Source of the DNA: Clostridia bacterium
GTDB lineage: Bacteria > Bacillota_E > RBS10-35 > JAJYVN01
Assembly (NCBI GenBank): GCA_027335545.1
Contig: DAHWHV010000179.1
Coordinates: forward strand, 1-8,463
Direction of reading: 5' to 3'
DNA: 8,463 nucleotides
The translations under genes and the position numbers were made by a program. Positions within the stretch are counted from its first letter, which is position 1; each line of letters begins with the position of its first letter. The notes beneath the pieces are model-generated. The model searched no databases. It was not told where the DNA came from and was given only the letters and a program-made list of their open reading frames with translations. Positions 1 to 6,041 of the stretch are shown here, piece after piece.

Positions 1-2
1 GA

Positions 3-611
3 CGGCGGTGGCGCCCGCGGGGCCTCGTGGCTGCCGCGCTCTGTGCCCTGGCCCTCTGGGGGGCCTTTCGTAGCCTCTACGCACTCTACCCCTTCCCCTA
101 CCGGGGTGCCGTGCTGACTGCGGCGCGCGCCGACGGAGTGGATCCCCGCCTGCTGCTGGCGGTCATGCGGACCGAGAGCCGCTTTCAACCGCGCGCGGTG
201 TCGTCTGCCGGGGCCATCGGCCTGATGCAGTTGACGCCGGAGACCGCGGCCTGGGTGGCACAGCGGCGTCGGCTCCCCGGTCCGTTCCGACCGACCGATC
301 TCTACCGACCGAGTTACAACATCGCGGCCGGGTCCTGGTATCTGGCGCACCTGCGGGCGGCGTTCGCGGGGCGGGGGGCCGCCGCCGTCGCCGCCTATAA
401 CGCGGGCGGGACGCCGGTCGCCACCTGGCTCGGCACCGGCCTGTGGGACGGTAGCCTGAGGACGGCCGACGCGATTCCCTACCCCGAGACACGCCTCTTC
501 GTGGCCCGGGTCCTGGGGGCGTACGCCGTCTACCGCCTCCTCTATCCCGGAGCCGATCCGGGCGCCCATCCCGGCCCCGATCCGGGCGGGGCGTCGCAGG
601 CCGGAGGCTGA
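3..611 (+). CDS. Membrane-anchored lytic transglycosylase (SLT/GH23 domain), 5' partial
   Basis: Cleaves the glycan strands of peptidoglycan without water, leaving 1,6-anhydro-MurNAc ends; the enzyme probably acts outside the membrane, held by an N-terminal anchor. Counting from the GTG at 27, residues 1-22 are a hydrophobic signal-anchor and the SLT domain spans about 28-170. It shows the catalytic Glu50 in AVMRTESRF, GLMQ at 65-68, the NIAAGSWYL segment at 98-106 and AAYNAG at 122-127, all in family order. The frame stays open to the window edge, and the codons before the GTG encode an Arg-rich stretch (RRWRPRGL), which is what normally precedes this anchor. No good ribosome binding site precedes the GTG, so I infer that the true start lies outside the window; GTG 27 (194 aa) is the fallback. 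The C-terminal tail is rich in Pro, Gly and Asp. In Firmicutes this family often sits just after coaE, which cannot be checked here. Family assignment is firm; the start is not. Confidence 0.9.
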   Translation, partial: RRWRPRGLVAAALCALALWGAFRSLYALYPFPYRGAVLTAARADGVDPRLLLAVMRTESRFQPRAVSSAGAIGLMQLTPETAAWVAQRRRLPGPFRPTDLYRPSYNIAAGSWYLAHLRAAFAGRGAAAVAAYNAGGTPVATWLGTGLWDGSLRTADAIPYPETRLFVARVLGAYAVYRLLYPGADPGAHPGPDPGGASQAGG

Positions 612-626
612 GCCGCGGACGCAGCG

Positions 627-663
627 GTCCGGGGTGTCCCCACGGGGGGCCCCGTCCGGGGTG
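627..663. repeat. Short direct repeat and GC hairpins after the transglycosylase stop
   Basis: GTCCGGGGTG occurs at 627-636 and again at 654-663. Between the copies, ACGGGG (642-647) and CCCCGT (650-655) form a 6-bp stem around GG, and GGGG/CCCC (631-634/638-641) forms a smaller one. These lie just after the stop codon at 609-611 and could help end transcription, but no T-run follows, so this is not a clear intrinsic terminator. Confidence 0.35.
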
Positions 664-670
664 GGGAGAG

Positions 671-695
671 CGGTCGAGCGAGGATCGTTCGACCG
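671..695. repeat. 11-bp inverted repeat in the intergenic region
   Basis: CGGTCGAGCGA (671-681) faces TCGTTCGACCG (685-695) across a 3-base spacer (GGA). The arms pair over 11 positions with one G-U wobble. The near-perfect dyad could be an operator for a dimeric regulator or an RNA hairpin. No T-run follows on either strand, so a terminator is unlikely. It is the strongest dyad in the 612-1040 gap, where I see no gene and no convincing -35/-10 pair. Confidence 0.5.
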
Positions 696-849
696 ACAAA
701 ACTTGCAGAACCCGCGCGGATACTGCGCGCCGTGGCGGGCGACACGGGTTGCCGACCGAAGGGGCCGGGGGTCCGGGCCCCACGTCTCGCCGTCGGACGC
801 CGTCGTTTTGCGTCATAGTCGGTCGCCTACCTACGGGTGACGAATCCCG

Positions 850-881
850 GGACCGCGCAGCATACTCGGTCCACGGGACCG
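850..881. repeat. Three alternating GGACCG/CGGTCC segments (mutually exclusive hairpins)
   Basis: GGACCG at 850-855, CGGTCC at 867-872 and GGACCG at 876-881. The middle segment can pair with the left copy (11-base loop) or the right copy (3-base loop ACG), so only one hairpin can form at a time. The element lies about 160 bases before the AbrB-like gene on the same strand. A regulatory role is possible but nothing else supports it; in DNA this rich in G and C such triplets can arise by chance. Confidence 0.35.
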
Positions 882-1040
882 CCCGGCACGGGTAGGCCCG
901 CAGGAGACCCAAGGGGGTGGGGGAGGGTTCGGACGGAGATTCGAAAGAGCGAGCCGGCGGACCGAGGGGCGTTCGGGGTGGGCGGGCACGCGGCGGGCTG
1001 AGCCGCAGACCCGGGACATCGAGGGGAGGGCCACCTGGGC

Positions 1041-1250
1041 ATGATCTACCTTCGGGACGGACGATTGGCCCTGCCGGAAGCAGCACGGATGTCGCTTGGA
1101 CTCAAGCCCGGTGACCCGGTGTTGATGGAGGCCAAGGGTGGGTGCCTCATCCTGCGGCGGGCGACGCCGCGACCGGCGGACACCGCTTGGCGGCGCCCGC
1201 GCTTGGCCCCGGTCCTGCCCCTGCGGGTGGTGCCCGCACAACCCGACTGA
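1041..1250 (+). CDS. Small AbrB/SpoVT/MazE-type DNA-binding protein
   Basis: A 69-residue protein whose first ~41 residues match the swapped-hairpin AbrB fold: IYLRDGRLALPEAAR, then LGLKPGDPV, then a beta strand ending GGCLILRR. This follows the family pattern of a hydrophobic strand, a Gly-Arg turn, an (I/L)P turn, a short helix and LGLxxGD. Such proteins dimerise and bind DNA as transition-state regulators or as antitoxins. The 28-residue tail, rich in Arg and Pro, is not recognised and may be disordered or add DNA contacts. The ATG at 1041 is supported by GAGGGGAGGG at 1021-1030, ten bases upstream. No toxin gene follows: the next gene is convergent and unrelated to PIN or PemK toxins. It is therefore either an orphan antitoxin or, more likely, a small stand-alone regulator. 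Its target is unknown. Confidence 0.75.
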   Translation: MIYLRDGRLALPEAARMSLGLKPGDPVLMEAKGGCLILRRATPRPADTAWRRPRLAPVLPLRVVPAQPD

Positions 1251-1313
1251 GCCGTTGCTCCGAGGTGGGCGGGGCCGGCCGTTCCGGCGCGCGACCGGTC
1301 CCCGTGCCTCCTC

Positions 1314-1345
1314 GGCCGGGCACCCGGCCCTGGGTGAGTTCACCC
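1314..1345. terminator. Possible bidirectional terminator between convergent genes
   Basis: Two compact GC stems lie side by side: GGCCGGG (1314-1320) with CCCGGCC (1323-1329), and GGGTGA (1332-1337) with TCACCC (1340-1345). The second overlaps the minus-strand stop codon at 1340-1342. CACCCGGCCC is also repeated directly at 1321-1330 and 1341-1350. The position between two converging genes fits a terminator, but loops are very short and no T-run is present on either strand. Confidence 0.3.
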
Positions 1346-2389
1346 GGCCCCGGCGTCGCGCGCGGGCAACTGTGGCAAGAGATCGGCGATGATCTGGCGC
1401 ACGAGACCCGATCGGTTCTGGGAGTGGCTGAGGATGTACGGCTTGCCGGAGGCGCGCAGCACCGCCAGGACGTGGTCGGAGACGGGATGGCTCACGTGCT
1501 GGGTGACCAGGACGACCGCCGGGGCGCTGTCCAGGACGGCCCGCAGCGATTTCGTCAGGCGCGTGCCTCCCCGCCACTGCACCTCGGCGATACCGGCCAG
1601 TCCTTGATTGTAGCGCGGACGATTGCGGATGTGGCCACCGATGACCAGGATGCGGGGCAGGTGGGTGGGGGCACCCCCCGGCAGAGGGGCGGGCTGGAGG
1701 CTTCCGCGCCGCAGGACGGTGCGGCGGTGGAGCGGGCGGTGCGTCCGTTCCGCGGCGGCGGGCGGCTCGGAACCGTTGTCTGGGTGGATGCGGACGACAT
1801 AGGCGTACGGATGGGCCGCCTTGAGGTCCTCCGGGCAGTAGCGCAGGGTGACGACGGAGCCTGGCCGCAGCGGGCCGAGGTGCGGCGTGGCGGGTGCGAT
1901 CCGGGCCATGTGCCCCTCCACCTCGGCCTGCCACTGGTTCCCGCGGCGCCCGACCAGTCCGACCACCTCGCGCACGGTGCTCGGCGGGACGGGGGCCTGC
2001 GGCCCCTCGCGGGTGAAGAAGTAGTGGCCCGAGGCGTCGTTGCGCGGGGTGAGGCGGACCCGGTCGGCGTGGCAGAGGCCCGCGGCGGCGACCACGGAGT
2101 AGGGGACCCGCACCGGGGGGCCGTCGTCGACCAAGACGGTGCCCCCCCAGGCCGTCTCATTGAACGTGCCGTGGCGCACCTCCGGGGCCTCCGGCTCCAG
2201 CCGGGCCTCTTGGGCGGGCTCGGCGGGCTCCGGCCCCGTCACCGCATCTCGCCGCTCGCCTTCCAGGGTCGCGAGCGTCTCCAGGTAGGCGATTACGGAG
2301 GCCAACAGCGGCAATTCCGCCGTGGGGGCGGACTCATACCGTGCCCGGAGCCAGGTGGAGACCGCCCAGAGTTGATCGGTCGCCGACAT
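1340..2389 (-). CDS. DUF2325 domain protein with long N-terminal region
   Basis: A 349-residue protein of unknown function. The C-terminal part (about 245-335) matches DUF2325: a Rossmann-like strand RILVIGGHIRNRPRY, then VVLVTQHVSH (292-301) with the family's VSH motif, then ASGKPYILSHSQNRSGL. Residues 1-48 look helical. Residues ~73-125 and ~138-202 each read as a small beta-rich module (for example GGTVLVDDGPPVRVPYSVV and LRPGSVVTLRY) and may be two OB- or S1-like barrels; that is inference. Residues 52-70 form a Glu/Pro linker. The frame runs open much further upstream, but the extra part is Arg/Pro/Gly-rich and looks non-coding. I chose the ATG at 2389 because the protein becomes well structured there; the preceding AGGGGCGGGGTGG offers only a weak ribosome binding site. 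No Cys/His metal cluster is visible. The upstream same-strand gene is 467 bases away, too far to claim an operon. Confidence 0.75.
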   Translation of the reverse strand: MSATDQLWAVSTWLRARYESAPTAELPLLASVIAYLETLATLEGERRDAVTGPEPAEPAQEARLEPEAPEVRHGTFNETAWGGTVLVDDGPPVRVPYSVVAAAGLCHADRVRLTPRNDASGHYFFTREGPQAPVPPSTVREVVGLVGRRGNQWQAEVEGHMARIAPATPHLGPLRPGSVVTLRYCPEDLKAAHPYAYVVRIHPDNGSEPPAAAERTHRPLHRRTVLRRGSLQPAPLPGGAPTHLPRILVIGGHIRNRPRYNQGLAGIAEVQWRGGTRLTKSLRAVLDSAPAVVLVTQHVSHPVSDHVLAVLRASGKPYILSHSQNRSGLVRQIIADLLPQLPARDAGAG

Positions 2390-2539
2390 TGCGCCACCAC
2401 CCCGCCCCTCTCGGGATTGGACGGCTCGCCGGACGAGTGAGACGGAGCGCGGCTGCGCACCCCGACGCGGGGCCCCAGAGGCGAATGCGGGGTTCCGCGG
2501 TGGCGGGCCCAGGCGGCTCGCCTGCCGGCGGACGTGGCG

Positions 2540-2757
2540 GGTGGGGCTGCGCGCTGCGTCCCCCACCAGAGATTCGCCGGAGACCCGCGGGATGCCTGGG
2601 CCCTCCTCGCCCGGCTTCGGCCGTCGAGGCCGTGCCGCCTCGGGTTGCCCAGGCGCGAGCCGCACGGGCGCCCCGGGCGGGGAGGACACTGGAACGCCGC
2701 GCGCCCCCTGGAGGCGCGGCGAGTGGTCGGCGCAGCGACGGGGTCCAGCCCCGTCGC
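2540..2757. other. Hairpin cluster in the 467-base gene-free gap (candidate structured RNA)
   Basis: The gap 2390-2856 holds no credible gene but has a series of strong inverted repeats. GGTGGGG (2540-2546) pairs with CCCCACC (2561-2567). GCCTGGGC (2594-2601) pairs with GCCCAGGC (2647-2654) and encloses two hairpins: CGGC-TTCG-GCCG (2612-2623), and CGAGGC/GCCTCG (2625-2630/2637-2642). Together these would form a three-way junction. CGCCGCGC (2695-2702) pairs with GCGCGGCG (2714-2721), and GCGACGGGG (2735-2743) pairs with CCCCGTCGC (2749-2757). The C(UUCG)G loop is extra-stable only if the + strand is transcribed; on the minus strand the region would be the leader of the DUF2325 gene. It matches no RNA family I recognise. 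High GC makes chance stems likely. Confidence 0.35.
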
Positions 2758-2856
2758 GGGTCCTGGCTGCATCCCCGTTGCCCGCCATCGGCCCCATTCC
2801 CCTTGCGTGCATCCGCGTCCGGCGCTGTCTGCCCGCACGGGCGCGCGGCCACGCCG

Positions 2857-3603
2857 CTACACTCCGGCGGCGCCCACGGCGCACGCCCACCACCCGTCGA
2901 CCAACTCGATCAGATGCTGTTCGAGCGCTGCCTCAGCCGCCGGGTCCGCCGGAAGTGGTGGCAACGGCTCCAGGCCCTCGGCGGCCACCCGCGGGCCGAG
3001 GCGGTAATCGACGGCGCCAAACTGCAGCCCCACGCCCTCCAGGACGAAGACCGCGTCGCTGAGGAGTTCCGGGGGGACCGAGACCTGCGTCGCGCCAGCC
3101 ACCGCATCCCCTGCGTCTCCCCGCCGTCCATAGGCCGCCACGAACGCGCCGATGCGCAGCACGCGGACGGAGGTCCCTGGGAGGTACGGCGCGACGATCG
3201 CCGGCGCCCGCACCTGGATGTTGCGGCTGGCGGTGACCAGGCGCCGTCGCGTTCCCCCCGGAGCGCACTCCTGGATGACCAGCAACTCCCCTCCGCTACC
3301 GGCCAGCACGCGTTCGCCGCGGGACAGGTAGGCTCGGCGCAGGCCGTGGCTCGAGAGGTCGTCCAGCCGCCGGGTGGCCTCGATGCGATCCGCCAGTTCG
3401 AAGGCCGCCCGCGGCGGGTAGAGCCGCCCCCGGAACGTGCGCGCTAGGCGCGCGGCGTCGGCGGCCAGGCTCCAAAGGAGCAGGCCGTCCCCCGGACCGA
3501 GCAGGCCGCGTGCGGCACGGGGACCGATCAGGGGCAGGGCCCCTCGGGTGCGCGCCAGCGAGGTGGCCACGCACGATGGGACGGAGACCATTCCGATGCG
3601 CAT
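2857..3603 (-). CDS. Divergent ATP-grasp-like protein
   Basis: A 248-residue protein whose C-terminal half resembles the end of RimK-type ATP-grasp ligases, which join a carboxylate to an amine using ATP. The matching parts are APYLPGTSVRVLRIG (138-152), AFVAAYGRRGDAGD (153-166), a pre-motif helix VPPELLSDAVFVLEG (176-190) and VGLQFGAVDYRLGP (191-204). These follow the family order 'hydrophobic-xGxxxRvxxxG', 'xxaaxxR', helix, 'GlxxxgvDxxxxp'. Residues ~70-90 (ELADRIEATRRLDDLSSHG) resemble the region where these ligases have an Asn and a Lys ahead of the ATP fold. In the strand that usually carries the ATP-binding Lys (VVKP), this protein has LLVIQECAPGG (107-117), so the Lys appears lost. It may bind a nucleotide weakly or serve as a scaffold. 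The ATG at 3603 has GGAGGG about 11 bases upstream. The gene is divergent from the XRE regulator gene. The family assignment rests on pattern only. Confidence 0.55.
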   Translation of the reverse strand: MRIGMVSVPSCVATSLARTRGALPLIGPRAARGLLGPGDGLLLWSLAADAARLARTFRGRLYPPRAAFELADRIEATRRLDDLSSHGLRRAYLSRGERVLAGSGGELLVIQECAPGGTRRRLVTASRNIQVRAPAIVAPYLPGTSVRVLRIGAFVAAYGRRGDAGDAVAGATQVSVPPELLSDAVFVLEGVGLQFGAVDYRLGPRVAAEGLEPLPPLPADPAAEAALEQHLIELVDGWWACAVGAAGV

Positions 3604-3689
3604 CGCGCCCCGTGCCCTCCAACCCGGCGGTCCCAGCGTGTGGGTGGGCGGCGCGCCCGGTGAGGACGTGCTGGCCCGGCCCCCGCCTC

Positions 3690-3722
3690 ATGCCTACGAG
3701 ACATTCGCTCTATGCCTGTGAG
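3690..3722 (+). promoter_or_regulatory. Direct repeat upstream of the XRE gene (possible operator)
   Basis: ATGCCTACGAG (3690-3700) and ATGCCTGTGAG (3712-3722) agree at 9 of 11 positions and start exactly 22 bases apart, two DNA turns, so a regulator could bind both from one face. They sit in the 170-base gap between the divergent ATP-grasp-like and XRE genes, 51 bases before the XRE start. Autoregulation by the XRE protein is a natural guess. No convincing -35/-10 pair is visible. Confidence 0.3.
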
Positions 3723-3773
3723 GCCCTTCCACCCCTGTGCGGCGGGTGCCAAGGATGTGCCCGGGGGGAGACG

Positions 3774-4109
3774 ATGGACGAAGCGGTGCTGCGCTCCGCA
3801 CTCGGGGGTCGTCTCAAGGCACTGCGCCAACTCCAGGGCCTGACCCAGGTGGCTCTGGCCGAAGCGGCCGGGATGGACCAGGGACACCTCGCGCGCATCG
3901 AGCGGGGGGAGCGCTGGCCCAGCGTGCCGGCCGTGTATCGCCTGGCCTCGTCCCTGGGGGTCCGGGCTGGGGACGTCCTGGCCGACAGGGACCCGCCGCG
4001 GTCGCGAGCCGCCGACGACCTCGCCCGCCGGCTACGCTCCTGTTCGGAGGCGCAGCTCCGCCTCGTGGGGGACATGCTCTCCTCGCTGCAGGCGCATTGG
4101 CCGCACTGA
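3774..4109 (+). CDS. XRE-family helix-turn-helix transcription regulator
   Basis: A 111-residue protein with a Cro/C1-type HTH domain at about residues 10-68. GGRLKALRQLQGLTQVALAE gives helices 1-2, AAGMDQGHLARIERGERWPS gives the turn, the recognition helix and the conserved 'xIExGxxxPS' motif, and VYRLASSLGVRAGDVLAD gives helices 4-5. The remaining ~40 residues form an Arg-rich helix (DDLARRLRSCSEAQLRLVGDMLSSL) likely used for dimerisation; no ligand-binding or peptidase domain is present. The start at 3774 places GGGGGGAG (3763-3770) just upstream, and the frame before it encodes unstructured sequence. Short single-domain XRE proteins usually bind operator DNA as dimers and often repress their own gene; the 22-bp-spaced repeat at 3690-3722 is a candidate site. 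The neighbouring divergent ATP-grasp-like gene is another possible target. The stop codon is one base from the tandem repeat array. Confidence 0.88.
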   Translation: MDEAVLRSALGGRLKALRQLQGLTQVALAEAAGMDQGHLARIERGERWPSVPAVYRLASSLGVRAGDVLADRDPPRSRAADDLARRLRSCSEAQLRLVGDMLSSLQAHWPH

Positions 4110-4110
4110 G

Positions 4111-4428
4111 CTGCGGAGCGAAGCTCGCCGCAGGCGAGCGGTGCTCTGCGGCGGAGCGAAGCTCGCCGTAGGCGGCGAGCGGTGCTCTGCGGCGGAGCGA
4201 AGCTCGCCGTAGGCGGCGAGCGGTGCTCTGCGGCGGAAGCGAAGCGCGCCGCAGGCGGCGAGCGGTGCTCTGCGGCGGAGCGAAGCTCGCCGTAGGCGGC
4301 GAGCGGTGCTCTGCGGCGGAAGCGAAGCTCGCCGCGGGCGAGCGGTGCTCTGCGGCGGAGCGAAGCTCGCCGTAGGCGGCGAGCGGTGCTCTGCGGCGGA
4401 GCGAAGCTCGCCGCGGGCGAGCGGTGCT
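4111..4428. repeat. Tandem array of eight ~41-bp hairpin-forming repeats
   Basis: Eight head-to-tail copies with no spacers: 4111-4145 (35 bp), 4146-4186 (41), 4187-4227 (41), 4228-4269 (42), 4270-4310 (41), 4311-4349 (39), 4350-4390 (41) and 4391-4428 (38). Each starts CTGCGG and ends GCGGTGCT. The core of the standard unit is GCTCGCCGTAGGCGGCGAGC, an 8-bp stem with TAGG loop. Three units carry a shorter core (GCTCGCCGCGGGCGAGC or GCTCGCCGCAGGCGAGC) that still closes a 7-bp stem. GAGC-GAA-GCTC and GAGC-GGT-GCTC add smaller hairpins. Copies 4 and 6 carry an extra A; copy 4 also has a stem mismatch. The 41-bp period is not a multiple of three, so the array is not a coding repeat. A degenerate tail (CGTAGGC) follows at 4435-4441. 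It may act as a terminator or insulator for the XRE gene. Confidence 0.95.
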
Positions 4429-4499
4429 CCGCCCCCGTAGGCCCGCCTCCTCCTTGGCGCGCACTGGCGGCTCCGGGCCCGGCGGCGCCGCGGAACCGC

Positions 4500-4532
4500 C
4501 TTAACCTGATCTTCACGTGCCGTTCACCTGAT
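4500..4532 (+). promoter_or_regulatory. PHO box: three contiguous 11-bp units upstream of the phosphate symporter
   Basis: Three units follow each other without gaps: CTTAACCTGAT (4500-4510), CTTCACGTGCC (4511-4521) and GTTCACCTGAT (4522-4532). Units 1 and 3 share ACCTGAT at a 22-bp distance. Direct repeats of GTTCACC-like or TTAACA-like heptamers at 11-bp spacing are the known binding sites of PhoP-type response regulators (GTTCACC in Streptomyces, TTAACA in Bacillus). The units lie 79 bases before the start of a Pho84-type phosphate carrier, which makes phosphate-starvation control likely. A weak -10 candidate is TAGGCT at 4560-4565; the RNA start is not certain. Confidence 0.75.
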
Positions 4533-4610
4533 CTCCCCGCCGCGGCGCGAAGGAGGCGGTAGGCTCAGCGCGATGGTGAGTCGCCAGAGCGACAGGAGGA
4601 GATCGCCCCC

Positions 4611-6014
4611 ATGCCCAGAGACTCGGCCACAGCCGTGACGGAGGCCCTCGACGAGGCGCCGCTGTCCATGTTCCACCTACGGACGGTGTTGACGGCGGGC
4701 ATGGGTTTCTTCACCGACGCGTATGACCTCTTCATCATCGGCGCGGCGCTGACGTTGATTGGCAAGGTCTGGCACCCCAGCGCCATGGCCACGGGCCTAC
4801 TGGGCAGCACCTCCCTCATCGCCGCCTTCGTCGGGGCCTTTCTCTTCGGCCGCCTGGCCGACGTCTACGGACGCAAGGCCGTGTACGGCGTGGAGGCGGC
4901 CCTGATGGCGGCGGCGGCGATCGCCTCCGCCTTCGCCCCCAGCATCGTCTGGCTGATCATCTTCCGCTTCATCCTCGGGATTGGGATCGGGGGAGACTAT
5001 CCGGTCAGCGCGGTGCTCATGAGCGAGTATGCGAACCGGCGCGACCGCGGCAAGCTGGTGACGATGGTCTTCTCCATGCAGGCCCTGGGACTCCTGGCCG
5101 GTCCCATCGTCGCGATGACGCTGCTGGCCTCGGGCATCCACCCGGACGTCGCCTGGCGCCTGATGCTTGGCCTCGGCGCGCTCCCGGCGGCGGCCGTGAT
5201 CTACTTCCGCCGCACGATGCCGGAGTCGCCCCGCTACGTGGCCCAGGTGCGCGGCGATGCGGAGGGTGCGGCGCGCGCCACGGAGCAGTACTCCGGGGGC
5301 GTGGTGCGGGTCAAGGCGCGCCAAGAGACCGCGGTGCGCCTATCCTTCACGGAGTTCATCACCAACCCCAGGAACCTGCTGATGCTCCTGGGCACCGCCG
5401 GCACCTGGTTCGTCTTCGACTACGCGTACTACGGCAACACGATCTCCACGGGCCTGATCCTCAAGGACGTGGTGGCCCACGCCACGCCGCTGCAGGCCGC
5501 GGCCTGGTCCCTGATCCTCTTCGCGGTGTTCGCCGTGCCCGGGTACGTCCTGTCGTTCCTGCACATGGACCGCATCGGCCACCGCCGCCTGCAGATCATC
5601 GGCTTCCTGGTGATGGGCGCGGCCTTCCTGGCGATCGGCGTCGTCCCCGGCCTGACCCACTTGGTCCTGCCGTTCATCCTGGTGTATGGGATCAGCTACT
5701 TCTTCGCCGAGTTCGGGCCCAACTGCACTACCTTCGCCCTCTCGGCGGAGCTGTATCCGGTGAGCGCCCGGACGACGGGACACGGCATGTCCGCGGGGAT
5801 CGCCAAGTTCGGGGCCTTCCTCGGGGTCTTCCTCTTCCCGCTGTTCAACCGCGTGCTCGGCCTGACGGGAACCCTGACCCTGACCTGCGGGCTGTCGCTG
5901 GTCGGCGTCGCCCTCACGCTGGTGCTGCCGGAGCCCTCGGGTCGTTCCCTGGAGGAGTTGTCCGGAGAAGCCGACTACGCGGTCGGGGCCGGTCAGATGA
6001 GCCTGGCCGACTGA
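4611..6014 (+). CDS. Pho84-type MFS phosphate:H+ symporter (PHS family)
   Basis: A 467-residue, probably 12-helix inner-membrane carrier that imports inorganic phosphate with protons. Family marks are AGMGFFTDAYDLF (29-41, helix 1), the MFS motif GRLADVYGRK (80-89) and GIGIGGDYPVSAVLMSE (123-139, helix 4). The residues that bind phosphate in the fungal PiPT structure are, from memory, Y150, Q177, W320, D324, Y328 and N431, with D149 and K459 nearby. All have a counterpart here at matching spacing: D129-Y130, Q157, W266, D270, Y274, N371 and K399. A central loop at ~203-245 separates the two halves. The ATG at 4611 has AGGAGG at 4594-4599, eleven bases upstream. The PHO box at 4500-4532 suggests induction when phosphate is scarce. 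No phoU or pst genes are in view, and the next gene is convergent, so this is probably a single-gene unit. Related PHS members can carry other anions, but the intact binding site makes phosphate by far the best call. Confidence 0.93.
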   Translation: MPRDSATAVTEALDEAPLSMFHLRTVLTAGMGFFTDAYDLFIIGAALTLIGKVWHPSAMATGLLGSTSLIAAFVGAFLFGRLADVYGRKAVYGVEAALMAAAAIASAFAPSIVWLIIFRFILGIGIGGDYPVSAVLMSEYANRRDRGKLVTMVFSMQALGLLAGPIVAMTLLASGIHPDVAWRLMLGLGALPAAAVIYFRRTMPESPRYVAQVRGDAEGAARATEQYSGGVVRVKARQETAVRLSFTEFITNPRNLLMLLGTAGTWFVFDYAYYGNTISTGLILKDVVAHATPLQAAAWSLILFAVFAVPGYVLSFLHMDRIGHRRLQIIGFLVMGAAFLAIGVVPGLTHLVLPFILVYGISYFFAEFGPNCTTFALSAELYPVSARTTGHGMSAGIAKFGAFLGVFLFPLFNRVLGLTGTLTLTCGLSLVGVALTLVLPEPSGRSLEELSGEADYAVGAGQMSLAD

Positions 6015-6041
6015 GTGCCGGGGAGGGGGGCGCCGCCCGGC

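Noticed and set aside
700..866. Sigma-70-like promoter upstream of the AbrB-like gene (TTGCAG, TTGCGT, GATACT, CATAGT, CATACT)
   Set aside because: No pair has spacing near 17 bases with acceptable matches to both boxes.
163..1086. 307-codon minus-strand frame over the transglycosylase gene and gap
   Set aside because: It is a shadow of the transglycosylase gene with an Arg/Pro-rich product and no family features.
2700..2856. Cobalamin riboswitch on the minus strand
   Set aside because: A short AGCCAGGACCCG resembles one end motif, but the other conserved blocks are absent and the neighbouring genes have no link to cobalamin.
2390..2893. Upstream extension of the DUF2325 protein by 168 residues
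   Set aside because: The extension is low-complexity Arg/Pro/Gly sequence with no fold pattern and would overlap the end of the ATP-grasp-like gene.
2341..3447. 368-codon + strand open frame
   Set aside because: It is antisense to the ATP-grasp-like gene and the gap; its product is Arg/Pro/Ala-rich with no recognisable motif.
4111..4428. CRISPR array
   Set aside because: Repeats abut with no unique spacers, and unit length varies from 35 to 42 bp; no cas genes are present.
3814..4464. Long minus-strand open frames across the repeat array
   Set aside because: They are open only because the GC-rich repeat lacks stops. The period of 41 is not a multiple of three, so the peptide changes frame from copy to copy, and the frames overlap the well-supported XRE gene.
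4573..4638. Short leader peptide (21 codons) before the symporter gene
   Set aside because: AGGAGG at 4551-4556 is 16 bases from its ATG, too far, and it overlaps the symporter start in another frame.
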